From Profundibacter amoris (lineage in GTDB: Bacteria; Pseudomonadota; Alphaproteobacteria; Rhodobacterales; Rhodobacteraceae), in NCBI RefSeq assembly GCF_003544895.1, contig NZ_CP032125.1, positions 2,246,001-2,310,000 of the forward strand: a stretch of 64,000 bases of DNA, read 5' to 3'. The notes below the pieces were generated by a model. The model made no database searches. It worked only from the letters and a program-made list of their open reading frames with translations, and was not told where the DNA came from. A program made the position numbers and the translations under genes. Of this stretch, positions 7,891 through 16,102 are shown piece after piece. Position 1 is the first letter of the stretch. Each line of letters opens with the position of its first letter.

Positions 7891-9864
7891 GTGAAAGATA
7901 CAAATGAATATCCCGCAGATGGCACAGATGATACACCACCGGTGTTTCGCAGTGGCCGCGTAAAGGCACCCCTTCGGCTAACCCCCGATCAGCGCGTTGC
8001 CCGCGCACCTGATACAGCCCGCAAAAGCGGGGACAGCGGCGATGGCGGCGCAGGAAAACTGGGCACCACAATCAACGGCAAATCCGGTGTGCCGGCCGCA
8101 GGTGCGGGCGGCGGTGGCGGCGGCGACAACCGCAAATTCCACAAGCGCACCGATCCGGCCGGGTTTGAAACCAATCTGAAACGCGGTATCCGCGCTGTTC
8201 GGCGCAACCTGTTTCTGGTTGGCCTGTTCACGCTGGCCACCAATGTTCTGGTCCTGTCGATCCCGATCTACCTGTTCCAGATTTCCGACCGCGTATTGAC
8301 CAGCCGGTCGCTTGATACGTTGCTGATGCTGACTTCGGTTATCGTCGGAGCGGTGATCCTTCAGGCCATTCTGGATGCCGTGCGCCGGTTTATCCTGATG
8401 CGCACCGCGGTCGAAGTGGCGGTTCAACTTGGCTCGCCCATTCTTAGTGCCGCAGCACGGGCGGCCCTGCACAGTTCGGGCCGCGAATACCAGACATTGG
8501 GCGACCTGCAACAATTGCGCGCCTTTCTGGTATCGGGCACATTGCTGTCCTTTCTGGATGTGCCCTTTGCCCCGCTATTTATCATGGCAATATTCCTGAT
8601 CCATCCGGATCTTGGCTATATCGTGGTGGTCACAGCGCTGATCCTGCTGGTAATCGCAATCATCAACCAAAAGATGACGGCCAAACCCTTTGCCCGCGCC
8701 AACATGCACCAGTCCAAGGCCAATCTGCATCTGGATTCCATGTCGCGCAACAGCCAGATCATCAACGCACTGGCCATGATTCCCGAGGCCGTTTCCATCT
8801 GGGGCCGCGACACGGCCGCCTCATTGAAAGAACAGGTGCAGGCGCAGGATCGCAACATCATCGCCTCGGCTGTGTCCCGTGCCGTGCGGCTGCTGACACA
8901 AATTGGCATACTGGGCTGGGGGGCATATTTGTCCATTCAGGGCGAACTGACCGGCGGGATGGTGATTGCCGCGTCCATCATCGCCGGCCGCGCACTGGCC
9001 CCAATCGAGGGCGCGATCGAAGGTTGGAGCCACTTCCTGCTGTCGCGCAGTGCTTATGACAGGATTGCAAGTTTGCTGCGGTCATCCCCCCTGAACCACG
9101 AACGGCTGATCCTGCCCCGCCCCGAAGGTCACCTGAGCATCGAACGACTTCTTTTCGTTCCGGCAGGCACAAAAAGCGTGGTGCTGAACGGGTTCAGCTT
9201 TTCACTGCAACCGGGGGAATCCCTTGCGGTGATCGGCAATTCGGGGGCTGGCAAAACCACGCTGGGCAAAATGCTGGTCGGATCGATCCTGCCCACGTCG
9301 GGCTGTGTGCGGCTGGACCTGATGGACCTGCGCAACTGGGACCAGCGCCAGCTGGGCGAAAACATCGGCTATCTGCCGCAAGACGTGCAGCTGTTCCCCG
9401 GCACCATCAAGGACAACATCGCCAGAATGCGCCGCGATGTGCCTGACGAACTGATCCATAAGGCCGCGGTACTGGCCGATGTCCATGAAATGATCGCCAG
9501 CTTTCCGCAAGGATACGAGACCATTGTCGCCTCGGACGGCGCGCCCCTGTCAGGCGGTCAAAAACAGCGCATCGCACTGGCGCGTGCCTTCTTTGGCAAC
9601 CCGCGCCTGCTGGTGCTGGACGAGCCGAACTCGAATCTGGACACCGCCGGTGATCAGGCTCTGGCCCGCGCCCTGAAACACGCGAAATCTGAAAACATCA
9701 CCGTTGTGGTCATCACCCAGAAACCGTCGCTGTTAAGCGTGGTGGACAAAATTATGGTGATGGCAGGCGGCAATATCGCGATGTTCGGCCATCGGGTCGA
9801 AGTGCTCAAGGCGCTTGCCAAACGCCAGAAAGAAGAAAGCAGCGGACAGATCGGACACCCGTAA
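7891..9864 (+). CDS. Type I secretion ABC transporter/ATPase (PrtD/HlyB class)
   Basis: 657-residue inner-membrane exporter. A hydrophilic, Gly-rich extension of about 90 residues precedes the membrane domain (first helix near VGLFTLATNVLVLSIPIYLF). The ATPase domain has Walker A GNSGAGKTT at 449-457, signature LSGGQKQR from 553 and Walker B LLVLDE at 573-578. There is no C39 protease domain, so substrates should not be cleaved at a GG site. The GTG start at 7891 follows GGAAAGAAGGG. It should work with the membrane-fusion protein immediately downstream. No TolC-like outer-membrane gene is in the window, so a shared one elsewhere is expected. Confidence 0.9.
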   Translation: MKDTNEYPADGTDDTPPVFRSGRVKAPLRLTPDQRVARAPDTARKSGDSGDGGAGKLGTTINGKSGVPAAGAGGGGGGDNRKFHKRTDPAGFETNLKRGIRAVRRNLFLVGLFTLATNVLVLSIPIYLFQISDRVLTSRSLDTLLMLTSVIVGAVILQAILDAVRRFILMRTAVEVAVQLGSPILSAAARAALHSSGREYQTLGDLQQLRAFLVSGTLLSFLDVPFAPLFIMAIFLIHPDLGYIVVVTALILLVIAIINQKMTAKPFARANMHQSKANLHLDSMSRNSQIINALAMIPEAVSIWGRDTAASLKEQVQAQDRNIIASAVSRAVRLLTQIGILGWGAYLSIQGELTGGMVIAASIIAGRALAPIEGAIEGWSHFLLSRSAYDRIASLLRSSPLNHERLILPRPEGHLSIERLLFVPAGTKSVVLNGFSFSLQPGESLAVIGNSGAGKTTLGKMLVGSILPTSGCVRLDLMDLRNWDQRQLGENIGYLPQDVQLFPGTIKDNIARMRRDVPDELIHKAAVLADVHEMIASFPQGYETIVASDGAPLSGGQKQRIALARAFFGNPRLLVLDEPNSNLDTAGDQALARALKHAKSENITVVVITQKPSLLSVVDKIMVMAGGNIAMFGHRVEVLKALAKRQKEESSGQIGHP

Positions 9865-9891
9865 CCCCGTCGCCCGAACAGGAATGAAACA

Positions 9892-11235
9892 ATGTCGGAA
9901 CTGCAACTTTACCAACAACCTCTGGACTGGTACGAGGACGTCCCCCGCCGGATCAACCGGATCGGCCTGTTCGGGCTGATGCTGATGCTGGCCGCATTTG
10001 GCGGTTTCGGCTACTGGGCCTTTCGCGCGCCTTTGGCCGCCGCCGTCATCGCGCAGGGCAGTTTTGTTGCTACCGGCAGCAACAAGGTTCTGCAACATCT
10101 GGAAGGCGGGATCATCAAGGAAATTATGGTTGCCGAAGGGGACCATGTCAAAGCGGGCCAGACGCTTGTGCTGCTGGATGATACCGCAGCCAAGACCCGC
10201 AAGACCGAACTGGTGTTACGTCTGGCGCGGCTACAGGCGATCAACGCCCGCCTGCTGGCCGAATACCAGGGGCTGGACAACCTGCCCTTTCCGGCCGACC
10301 TTCTGGTGCAGGCCAGTGATCCGAAGGTGGCCGAAATTATCGAAGGCCAGCGGATCAACTTCAGCATGTCCAGCACCAAAAAGGCCAACGACATCCGCCT
10401 GATCGAGGCCAACATCAAGGCACTGGAACAACGCATCAATGGCTATTCGATCCAGCGCGACACCCTGCAAACCCAGATCGACATCCTGAACGAGGATTAC
10501 ACCGCAAAATCCGAACTGTTCGACAAGGGCCTGATCCGCAAACCGGAAATCAACGCCCTGTTGCGCGCCAAGGCCGAGGGCGCGGGGCAAATCGCCCGCC
10601 TGACCGCCGAGATCGAGGAAAGCACAACCCTGATCGGCAAATACGAGCGCCAGATCGATCAGACAAAGCAGGCCTATTATCAGGCCGCACTGGATGAAAT
10701 ACAGTCGGTTCAGGCGGAAATAGACAGCGTCACGGAAAAGGTTTTGAATGCCACCGATGTTATGCGGCGCACCAGAATTGTCGCACCCGTTTCGGGCACC
10801 ATTCTGCGCCGGTATTACAATACATCCGGCGGCGTGATCGCGGGCGGCAAACCTATCCTGGAAATTCTACCCGAAGGGGCCGACCTGATCATCGAGGTTC
10901 TGGTCAAGCGAACCGAAATCGACAGTGTCACCATCGGCCACGAGGCCACAGTGCGTCTGGTCGCCCTGAACCGGCGCACCACGCCGGTGCTGTATGGCAA
11001 GGTGTTCTATGTCTCGGCCGATGCTATACCCGACAAAAGCGCCACGGGCCGCCGCCGCGAGGTCTATCTGGCACGGGTCAGCCTGTCGCCCGAACAACTG
11101 GCCCGCGTACCGGGGTTCACCCCCACACCGGGGATGCCGGCCGAGGTATTGATCAAAACGCAGGAGCGCACGTTCTTCCAGTATCTGACCAAACCGATTG
11201 TAGATTCTATGTCGAGGGCGTTTCGCGAGGATTAG
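9892..11235 (+). CDS. HlyD-family membrane fusion protein of the type I system
   Basis: 447 residues: a short cytoplasmic N-terminus, one membrane helix (IGLFGLMLMLAAFGGFGYWAF, about 23-45), a biotinyl-lipoyl-like half (LEGGIIKEIMVAEGDHVKAGQ), a long alpha-hairpin (about 95-290) and a second half motif with RTRIVAPVSGTILRR. This is the standard periplasmic adaptor linking the ABC exporter to an outer-membrane channel. It starts 27 bases after the exporter gene with AGGAATG-like spacing and must be co-transcribed. Its last 29 bases overlap the convergent M50 gene. Confidence 0.9.
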   Translation: MSELQLYQQPLDWYEDVPRRINRIGLFGLMLMLAAFGGFGYWAFRAPLAAAVIAQGSFVATGSNKVLQHLEGGIIKEIMVAEGDHVKAGQTLVLLDDTAAKTRKTELVLRLARLQAINARLLAEYQGLDNLPFPADLLVQASDPKVAEIIEGQRINFSMSSTKKANDIRLIEANIKALEQRINGYSIQRDTLQTQIDILNEDYTAKSELFDKGLIRKPEINALLRAKAEGAGQIARLTAEIEESTTLIGKYERQIDQTKQAYYQAALDEIQSVQAEIDSVTEKVLNATDVMRRTRIVAPVSGTILRRYYNTSGGVIAGGKPILEILPEGADLIIEVLVKRTEIDSVTIGHEATVRLVALNRRTTPVLYGKVFYVSADAIPDKSATGRRREVYLARVSLSPEQLARVPGFTPTPGMPAEVLIKTQERTFFQYLTKPIVDSMSRAFRED

Positions 11236-11896
11236 AAATATTGCTGTGCCTGCCCAACCCGTAGCGCAGGCACAGCCCGATCACCACCAGCGAAACCAGC
11301 AACCACAATCCGCCCCACATCATCGTTGCCCCGCCAAACCGGTCGGCCAGCATATAGGCATCCGAGCGCATTTCGGAGCGCGCAATCGTGTCACTGAATA
11401 TATCCATCGGCACATAGATCATGCTGGTCAGCCCGACCACCCGCAACACAAGGTCATTCACATCGCGCGATAAAAACCGCGCGACGACCAACATCAAAAC
11501 GCCCCCTCCGGTGATAAAAGCCAGCGCAAAAACATCGCGGATATACAGCGCGGCGATCAACAGCATGACAGCCCCCAGAACCGCCATCATGATCCGGTCG
11601 GCATGGCTGCGCACCGCCCCCAAAAACAGCAAAACCCCGATCAGCAAAGACCCCAGATATCCCGCCGACATCAGCAAAAACACATTGCCCCCGCGCGTCA
11701 CCGTCACCCCACCCTGCTGTGGCGAAATGCGGATGCTTTCAACCGATCCGCCCGTTATCCAGGCGGCCAACGCATGGCTTAGCTCGTGAAAAAACACGAT
11801 CAGGATTTTCAGCGGTATGATGACAGGGGTAAACCACAGCAAAAATATTGCCGCCGTGATAACAAGCATCTGCCAATGTCCACGCACCACCTTCAT
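11207..11896 (-). CDS. M50-like membrane metallopeptidase
   Basis: 229-residue polytopic protein with the zinc-protease motif HELSH at residues 37-41 inside the first hydrophobic region, followed by about five more membrane segments and a short basic tail. This matches small M50B-type intramembrane proteases; the target is unknown. I place the start at the ATG in 11894-11896 because it overlaps the TGA of the upstream permease gene (ATGA). A GTG at 11905 would add three residues. Its 3' end overlaps the convergent hlyD-like gene by 29 bp. Confidence 0.75.
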   Translation of the reverse strand: MKVVRGHWQMLVITAAIFLLWFTPVIIPLKILIVFFHELSHALAAWITGGSVESIRISPQQGGVTVTRGGNVFLLMSAGYLGSLLIGVLLFLGAVRSHADRIMMAVLGAVMLLIAALYIRDVFALAFITGGGVLMLVVARFLSRDVNDLVLRVVGLTSMIYVPMDIFSDTIARSEMRSDAYMLADRFGGATMMWGGLWLLVSLVVIGLCLRYGLGRHSNISNPRETPST

Positions 11897-13677
11897 AGCG
11901 GCCACATGAACGGAATGATCAGGCTGGCCAGCAACCCGACCGACAGGTTCAACGGAATCCCCACCCGCATGAAATCCGTGAACTTGTAGCCCCCGGGCCC
12001 GTAAACCAGCATATTGGTCTGATAGCCAATCGGCGTTGCAAACGACGCCGAGGCCGCCACCATCACCGCCACCACCAAGGGCCGCGCATCTATCCCCATT
12101 TCAGCAGCCAAGCCGATGGCAATCGGTGTCACAACCACTGCCACGGCGTTGTTGGACACCAGTTCGGTCAGAACCGAGGTCAGCAGGTAAATCGCCCAGA
12201 CAATCAGGAACGGCGGCAAGGCCCCCATATAAGGTGCCAAGGCCCGCACAATCAGCGCCACCGCGCCCGATGCCTCAAGGGCCGCACCTATGGCCAGCAT
12301 GGCAAAAATCATCGCCAGCAAGCGGCCATCGACAAAGGAAAAGGCCTCGTCCGCGTCAATACATCTGGTCACCAGCACCAGCGCCACCGCCAGCACCGCC
12401 AGCAGGAAAATCGGCGCCACGCCCAGCGCCGCCAGCCCCACGATCGACAGCAGCGACAGCACCGCAACCGGCGCATGGGTGCGGCGGAACGCGCGGGCCG
12501 AGGGGTGGGAAATATCCACCAGCCCCATATCCGCCGCCAGCCGCTGAATATCCTCGGGTGCGCCTTCCAGCAACAGGGTATCGCCGACCCGCACCACCAG
12601 ATCATCCAGTAGTCCGCTGATGTTCTTGTCCCGTCGATGCACCGCCAGCACATAAACACCATAGCGCCGCCGCAACCGCAAATCGCCCAGCTTGCGGCCA
12701 ATCATCTTGCCCCCCGGTGTGATCAGAACCTCGACGGTTTTGGTTTCAACCGCGCTTAACTGGTCCACCCGCTTCAGGCTTTTGTTACGCTGCAACGACA
12801 GCAATTCTGTCATCGCAGTGCGCAAAACCACGCGGTCGCCGACCTGTAATACCACATCCTTCAGATTGCGCCGCAAAGATTGATCCCCGCGCAAAACGTC
12901 GATCAGGCGCACCCCGTCGCGTTTGAACAATTGCACGCTCAAAACCTCGCGCCCGATCAGATCGCTTTCCGGCGGGATCGCGGCTTCGGTAAAGAATTTC
13001 ATGCGGGATTTGTCGGACAGCAGGTTCGCCAGACTGTCCCGATCCGGCAACAGACGCGGCGCGATATAGCGCAGGTAGATCATACCCCAGATCACCAGAA
13101 TGATGCCCAGCGGCGTGACTTCGAAAATCGAAAACGCCTGCATCCCGTTGGCCCGCGCCACCCCGTCCACCAACAGGTTGGTCGAGGTGCCGATCAGGGT
13201 CAGCGTGCCACCCAGAATTGCCGCATAGGACAGTGGAATCAACAGCTTGCTGGCCGAAACCTTCAGTTTTTTGGCCAGTTGCACAAACACGGGGATCATC
13301 ACAACGACAACCGGCGTATTCGATACCACCGCACTTGCCAGCACCACAAAAGCCATCAGTGCCCCGATCGCCACAGCGGGGCGCGTCCGGGCGTTTCGTT
13401 CGGCAATCTTTGTGAACCAGTCCAGCGCGCCGGTGCGCACCAAGGCCCCCATCACGATAAACATCGCCGCAATGGTCCAGGGCGCGGGGTTCGACAGCAC
13501 CGCAAGCGCGTCGTCATAGGGCAGTATCCCCAAAGCCAGCAACACGGCAGCGCCGGCAATCGCCACCACTTCGGTCGGGAACACCTCGCGCAGGAACAGC
13601 ACGAACATGCCGGCCACCACCAGCAGGGTGATCACCGCCTGCGCGGTCGGGGAAAAGGTGAACAGCGTCATTTCCAT
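11893..13677 (-). CDS. SLC13-type permease with two RCK-C domains (second copy)
   Basis: About 594 residues, with the same architecture as the gene at 389: membrane half with VVSNTPVVVVMIP, two RCK-C domains near 205-285 and 295-375, and a second half with VSNNAVAVVVTP. A sodium-coupled carrier for a divalent anion is likely, substrate unknown. I choose the ATG at 13675-13677; another ATG lies two codons inside (13669-13671), and a TTG at 13695 would abut the stop of the upstream DMT gene. The M50-like gene downstream is translationally coupled to it, which suggests a functional link. Confidence 0.8.
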   Translation of the reverse strand: MEMTLFTFSPTAQAVITLLVVAGMFVLFLREVFPTEVVAIAGAAVLLALGILPYDDALAVLSNPAPWTIAAMFIVMGALVRTGALDWFTKIAERNARTRPAVAIGALMAFVVLASAVVSNTPVVVVMIPVFVQLAKKLKVSASKLLIPLSYAAILGGTLTLIGTSTNLLVDGVARANGMQAFSIFEVTPLGIILVIWGMIYLRYIAPRLLPDRDSLANLLSDKSRMKFFTEAAIPPESDLIGREVLSVQLFKRDGVRLIDVLRGDQSLRRNLKDVVLQVGDRVVLRTAMTELLSLQRNKSLKRVDQLSAVETKTVEVLITPGGKMIGRKLGDLRLRRRYGVYVLAVHRRDKNISGLLDDLVVRVGDTLLLEGAPEDIQRLAADMGLVDISHPSARAFRRTHAPVAVLSLLSIVGLAALGVAPIFLLAVLAVALVLVTRCIDADEAFSFVDGRLLAMIFAMLAIGAALEASGAVALIVRALAPYMGALPPFLIVWAIYLLTSVLTELVSNNAVAVVVTPIAIGLAAEMGIDARPLVVAVMVAASASFATPIGYQTNMLVYGPGGYKFTDFMRVGIPLNLSVGLLASLIIPFMWPL

Positions 13678-13695
13678 GGGCCAAGTGTTGCCCAA

Positions 13696-14583
13696 TCAGG
13701 CCGCTTTGTCACGCGGTTGCACCAGAAAAAGGCCAAACAACATCAACGCCATCGCCCCCCAGACATAGATCGAATAGCTTTCCCCAAGAAACACCATCGA
13801 AATCAGCACCCCGAACAGTGTCACCAGATAGGCCACCTGTGCCGAGAACACCGGCCCCGCCTTGCCGATCAGCCAGACATATCCCGCATAGGCACTCCAG
13901 TTGATGACCGAGGCCGCAAGGATCGCCCACTCCGCCACTCCCCACGGATGCAGGGGGCTGATAAACTGCCCGCTGCCCAGCGCCAAAGGTATCGCCAAGG
14001 CCAGCCCGATCACCGAGGCCCCGAACAGGATCTGCAACGCATCCAGCCCCCGCGCGCCATACCACGTCAGGAAATTGCCCTCGCAGGCATATAAAAAAGG
14101 CGCCATCGCCGCGACCAGCACATAGATCACCTTGGTGCCCCCGGGCAGGCTGGTGTCCGGCCCGACCAGCAAAAACACCGCCACCGCACCGCAAAAGGTG
14201 CCGAACAGCCGGATCACCGACAGTTTTTCAAACCCCAGCATCAGCGCAACCGGCATGGAAAACAGCGGCACCAGCGCGATGATCACCGAAATAATGCCCG
14301 CCGGCAGCTCTTTGGCGGCGGTGATGGAAAACCAGTTCGGCACCACTGTGCCCAATAACGCAACCCCCAGAAACAGAATGAAATAGCTGGGCGACAGCGT
14401 TAACCGGCGCCCGCGCAACAGTGTCAGGATACCGGCCAGCAACAACCCTACCAGCATTTGCCAGGCCAGAATTCCGAAAGGTTTATAGCCGGTGGAAACG
14501 GCAATCTTGGTCAGCGGAAACACCGCCCCCCATGCCGCGCCCATCAGGACCAGCGCCAGATAATACAATGGAACCGGCTTCAC
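13696..14583 (-). CDS. DMT-family (EamA) transporter
   Basis: 295 residues with ten hydrophobic segments in two repeated EamA halves, typical of drug/metabolite exporters in the inner membrane. The start GTG overlaps the TGA of the upstream ymdB-like gene (GTGA at 14580-14583), so it is translated from the same message. The C-terminus is short and basic (QPRDKAA). The exported compound cannot be predicted from this sequence. Confidence 0.8.
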   Translation of the reverse strand: MKPVPLYYLALVLMGAAWGAVFPLTKIAVSTGYKPFGILAWQMLVGLLLAGILTLLRGRRLTLSPSYFILFLGVALLGTVVPNWFSITAAKELPAGIISVIIALVPLFSMPVALMLGFEKLSVIRLFGTFCGAVAVFLLVGPDTSLPGGTKVIYVLVAAMAPFLYACEGNFLTWYGARGLDALQILFGASVIGLALAIPLALGSGQFISPLHPWGVAEWAILAASVINWSAYAGYVWLIGKAGPVFSAQVAYLVTLFGVLISMVFLGESYSIYVWGAMALMLFGLFLVQPRDKAA

Positions 14584-15398
14584 CCCGTTGGCCCCGATTG
14601 CTGCAACCGGCCACCGATGCGCACCATCTGCACATCAATCGCCTTGCCGGTCTTGTCGTCGGTTTCCACAAACAGGCCCGACAGCGTCGCCTCGCCCATC
14701 GCCGGTTGAAACCGCCCCTTGCCCATGCCGGTGATGAACCGGCGCAGGGGTTCTTCCTTGTCCATGCCGATCACCGAATTATAATCGCCGCACATCCCCG
14801 CATCGGCCTGGAACGCGCATCCCCTGGGCAATATCTGTGCATCGCCCGTGGGCACATGGGTATGCGTGCCAACCACCACGCTTGCGCGCCCGTCGCACCA
14901 GTGCCCCATGCCCATTTTCTCACTCGTGGCCTCGCAATGCACATCTACCAGAATGGCCTGCGCCATCCCGCCCAGCGGGTGCGCCTTCAGCACAGTTTCA
15001 ACGGCGGAAAACGGATCATCAAACGGGCGCTTCATAAACACCTGTCCCAGAACCTGCGTCACCAGTATCTTGCGCCCGCGCGCATCCGAAAACAGCCGCG
15101 CGCCCTTGCCCGGCGCGTTCTTGGCAAAATTCAAAGGCCGGATGATACGCGGTTCCTGCTCAATAAAGGTCAGCATATCGCGCTGATCAAACGCATGATC
15201 GCCCAGCGTGACACAATCCGCACCGGCCTCAAGCAACCCTTTGGCATGGGCCGCCGACAATCCGGCCCCGTTGGTGGCGTTTTCACCGTTCACCACAACA
15301 AAATCCAGCCGCCAGTCGTCCCGCAACCCCTTCAGCCGTTCCGCCACAGCATTACGCCCCGCGCGACCGACCACATCCCCTAAAAACAGAATTCTCAT
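14580..15398 (-). CDS. YmdB-type metallophosphoesterase (TIGR00282 family)
   Basis: 272 residues beginning MRILFLGDVVGRAGR, with the metal-binding GD, NGEN (VVNGENATNG), GDHAFD and GTHTHVPT motifs of the YmdB family. Family members hydrolyse cyclic nucleotides such as 2',3'-cAMP in the cytoplasm and affect RNA turnover in Bacillus. The length is normal. The DMT transporter gene overlaps its stop. It is separated by 140 bp from the formyl-THF cyclo-ligase gene upstream. Confidence 0.85.
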   Translation of the reverse strand: MRILFLGDVVGRAGRNAVAERLKGLRDDWRLDFVVVNGENATNGAGLSAAHAKGLLEAGADCVTLGDHAFDQRDMLTFIEQEPRIIRPLNFAKNAPGKGARLFSDARGRKILVTQVLGQVFMKRPFDDPFSAVETVLKAHPLGGMAQAILVDVHCEATSEKMGMGHWCDGRASVVVGTHTHVPTGDAQILPRGCAFQADAGMCGDYNSVIGMDKEEPLRRFITGMGKGRFQPAMGEATLSGLFVETDDKTGKAIDVQMVRIGGRLQQSGPTG

Positions 15399-15454
15399 AA
15401 GCCCTGCCTATTGCCCCGACCGCACAAGAGCAATCCCAAGTTTCTCTTTTGCCC

Positions 15455-15474
15455 AAATATCCGCGCCGCAGGCA
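15455..15474 (-). repeat. GGATATTT-type intergenic element, copy 1
   Basis: The 20-nt core shown here is identical to 18925-18944. Read on the minus strand it is TGCCTGCGGCGCGGATATTT followed by GGGCAAAAGAGAAAC. It lies in the 3' untranslated side of the cyclo-ligase gene and sits between short inverted arms (TTGCC 15449-15453, GGCAA 15471-15475). Confidence 0.6.
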
Positions 15475-15538
15475 ATCCCGAGGCCCCCTTGTGGGGCCGA
15501 GACATAAAGCGGCCCGCAAGGGCCTCCATAAAACAGCC

Positions 15539-16102
15539 CTATCCGAACACCAGCGTTTCCCGCTCGGTCACAATCGCATCCAGCGGCTGGTCGGTCGGCT
15601 CCAGTGGCAATTCGTCTGCCTCTTGCCCCTCATAGGCGAACCCGACCGCCACCGTCGGACGACGCTCGCGCAGCATCTGCAAGGTGCGATCATAAAACCC
15701 GCCGCCATAACCCAGCCGCCCGCCGCTGCGGTCAAACGCCACCAGCGGCACGATCAGCACCTCCGGTTCCAGCCACGCACCATCCGCCGGCACAGGCGCT
15801 CCGAACGGCCCCGCAACCATCTCGCAATCCGGCGTCCACTGGCGGAATTTCAACGGCTTCCCCGCCCCTTCGATCACCGGCACCACCACAAAACCGCCCA
15901 TCGCCATTCTGGCCATCACCGGCCAGGGATCAATCTCGGTGCGGATCGGCATATAGCCCGAAATCGTCTGCCCCGCATGTGGCTCTAAAAATTCCAGCAA
16001 CCGCGCTGCGGCCAATTCCCCGTGCGCCGCCTCATGCGCCACCTTGCGCCGTTCAAACCCAGCCTTGCGCGCTGCCGCTTTGATTGCTGCCAAATCGCTC
16101 AT
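15539..16102 (-). CDS. 5-formyltetrahydrofolate cyclo-ligase
   Basis: 187 residues. It converts 5-formyl-THF to 5,10-methenyl-THF with ATP. Family features are a basic N-terminus (KAAARKAGFERRK), the folate-pocket segment ISGYMPIRTEIDPWPVM and the glycine-rich RLGYGGGFYDRTL loop near residue 130. The ATG overlaps the stop of mgtE (ATGA at 16099-16102). It complements folD and fhs at 52.5-55.2 kb in one-carbon metabolism. Confidence 0.88.
   Translation of the reverse strand: MSDLAAIKAAARKAGFERRKVAHEAAHGELAAARLLEFLEPHAGQTISGYMPIRTEIDPWPVMARMAMGGFVVVPVIEGAGKPLKFRQWTPDCEMVAGPFGAPVPADGAWLEPEVLIVPLVAFDRSGGRLGYGGGFYDRTLQMLRERRPTVAVGFAYEGQEADELPLEPTDQPLDAIVTERETLVFG

Noticed and set aside
12880-14094. 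404-codon rightward frame opposite the second SLC13 permease and DMT genes
   Set aside because: Composition rich in His, Gln and Arg is typical of antisense GC-rich coding DNA, and the leftward genes are clear.
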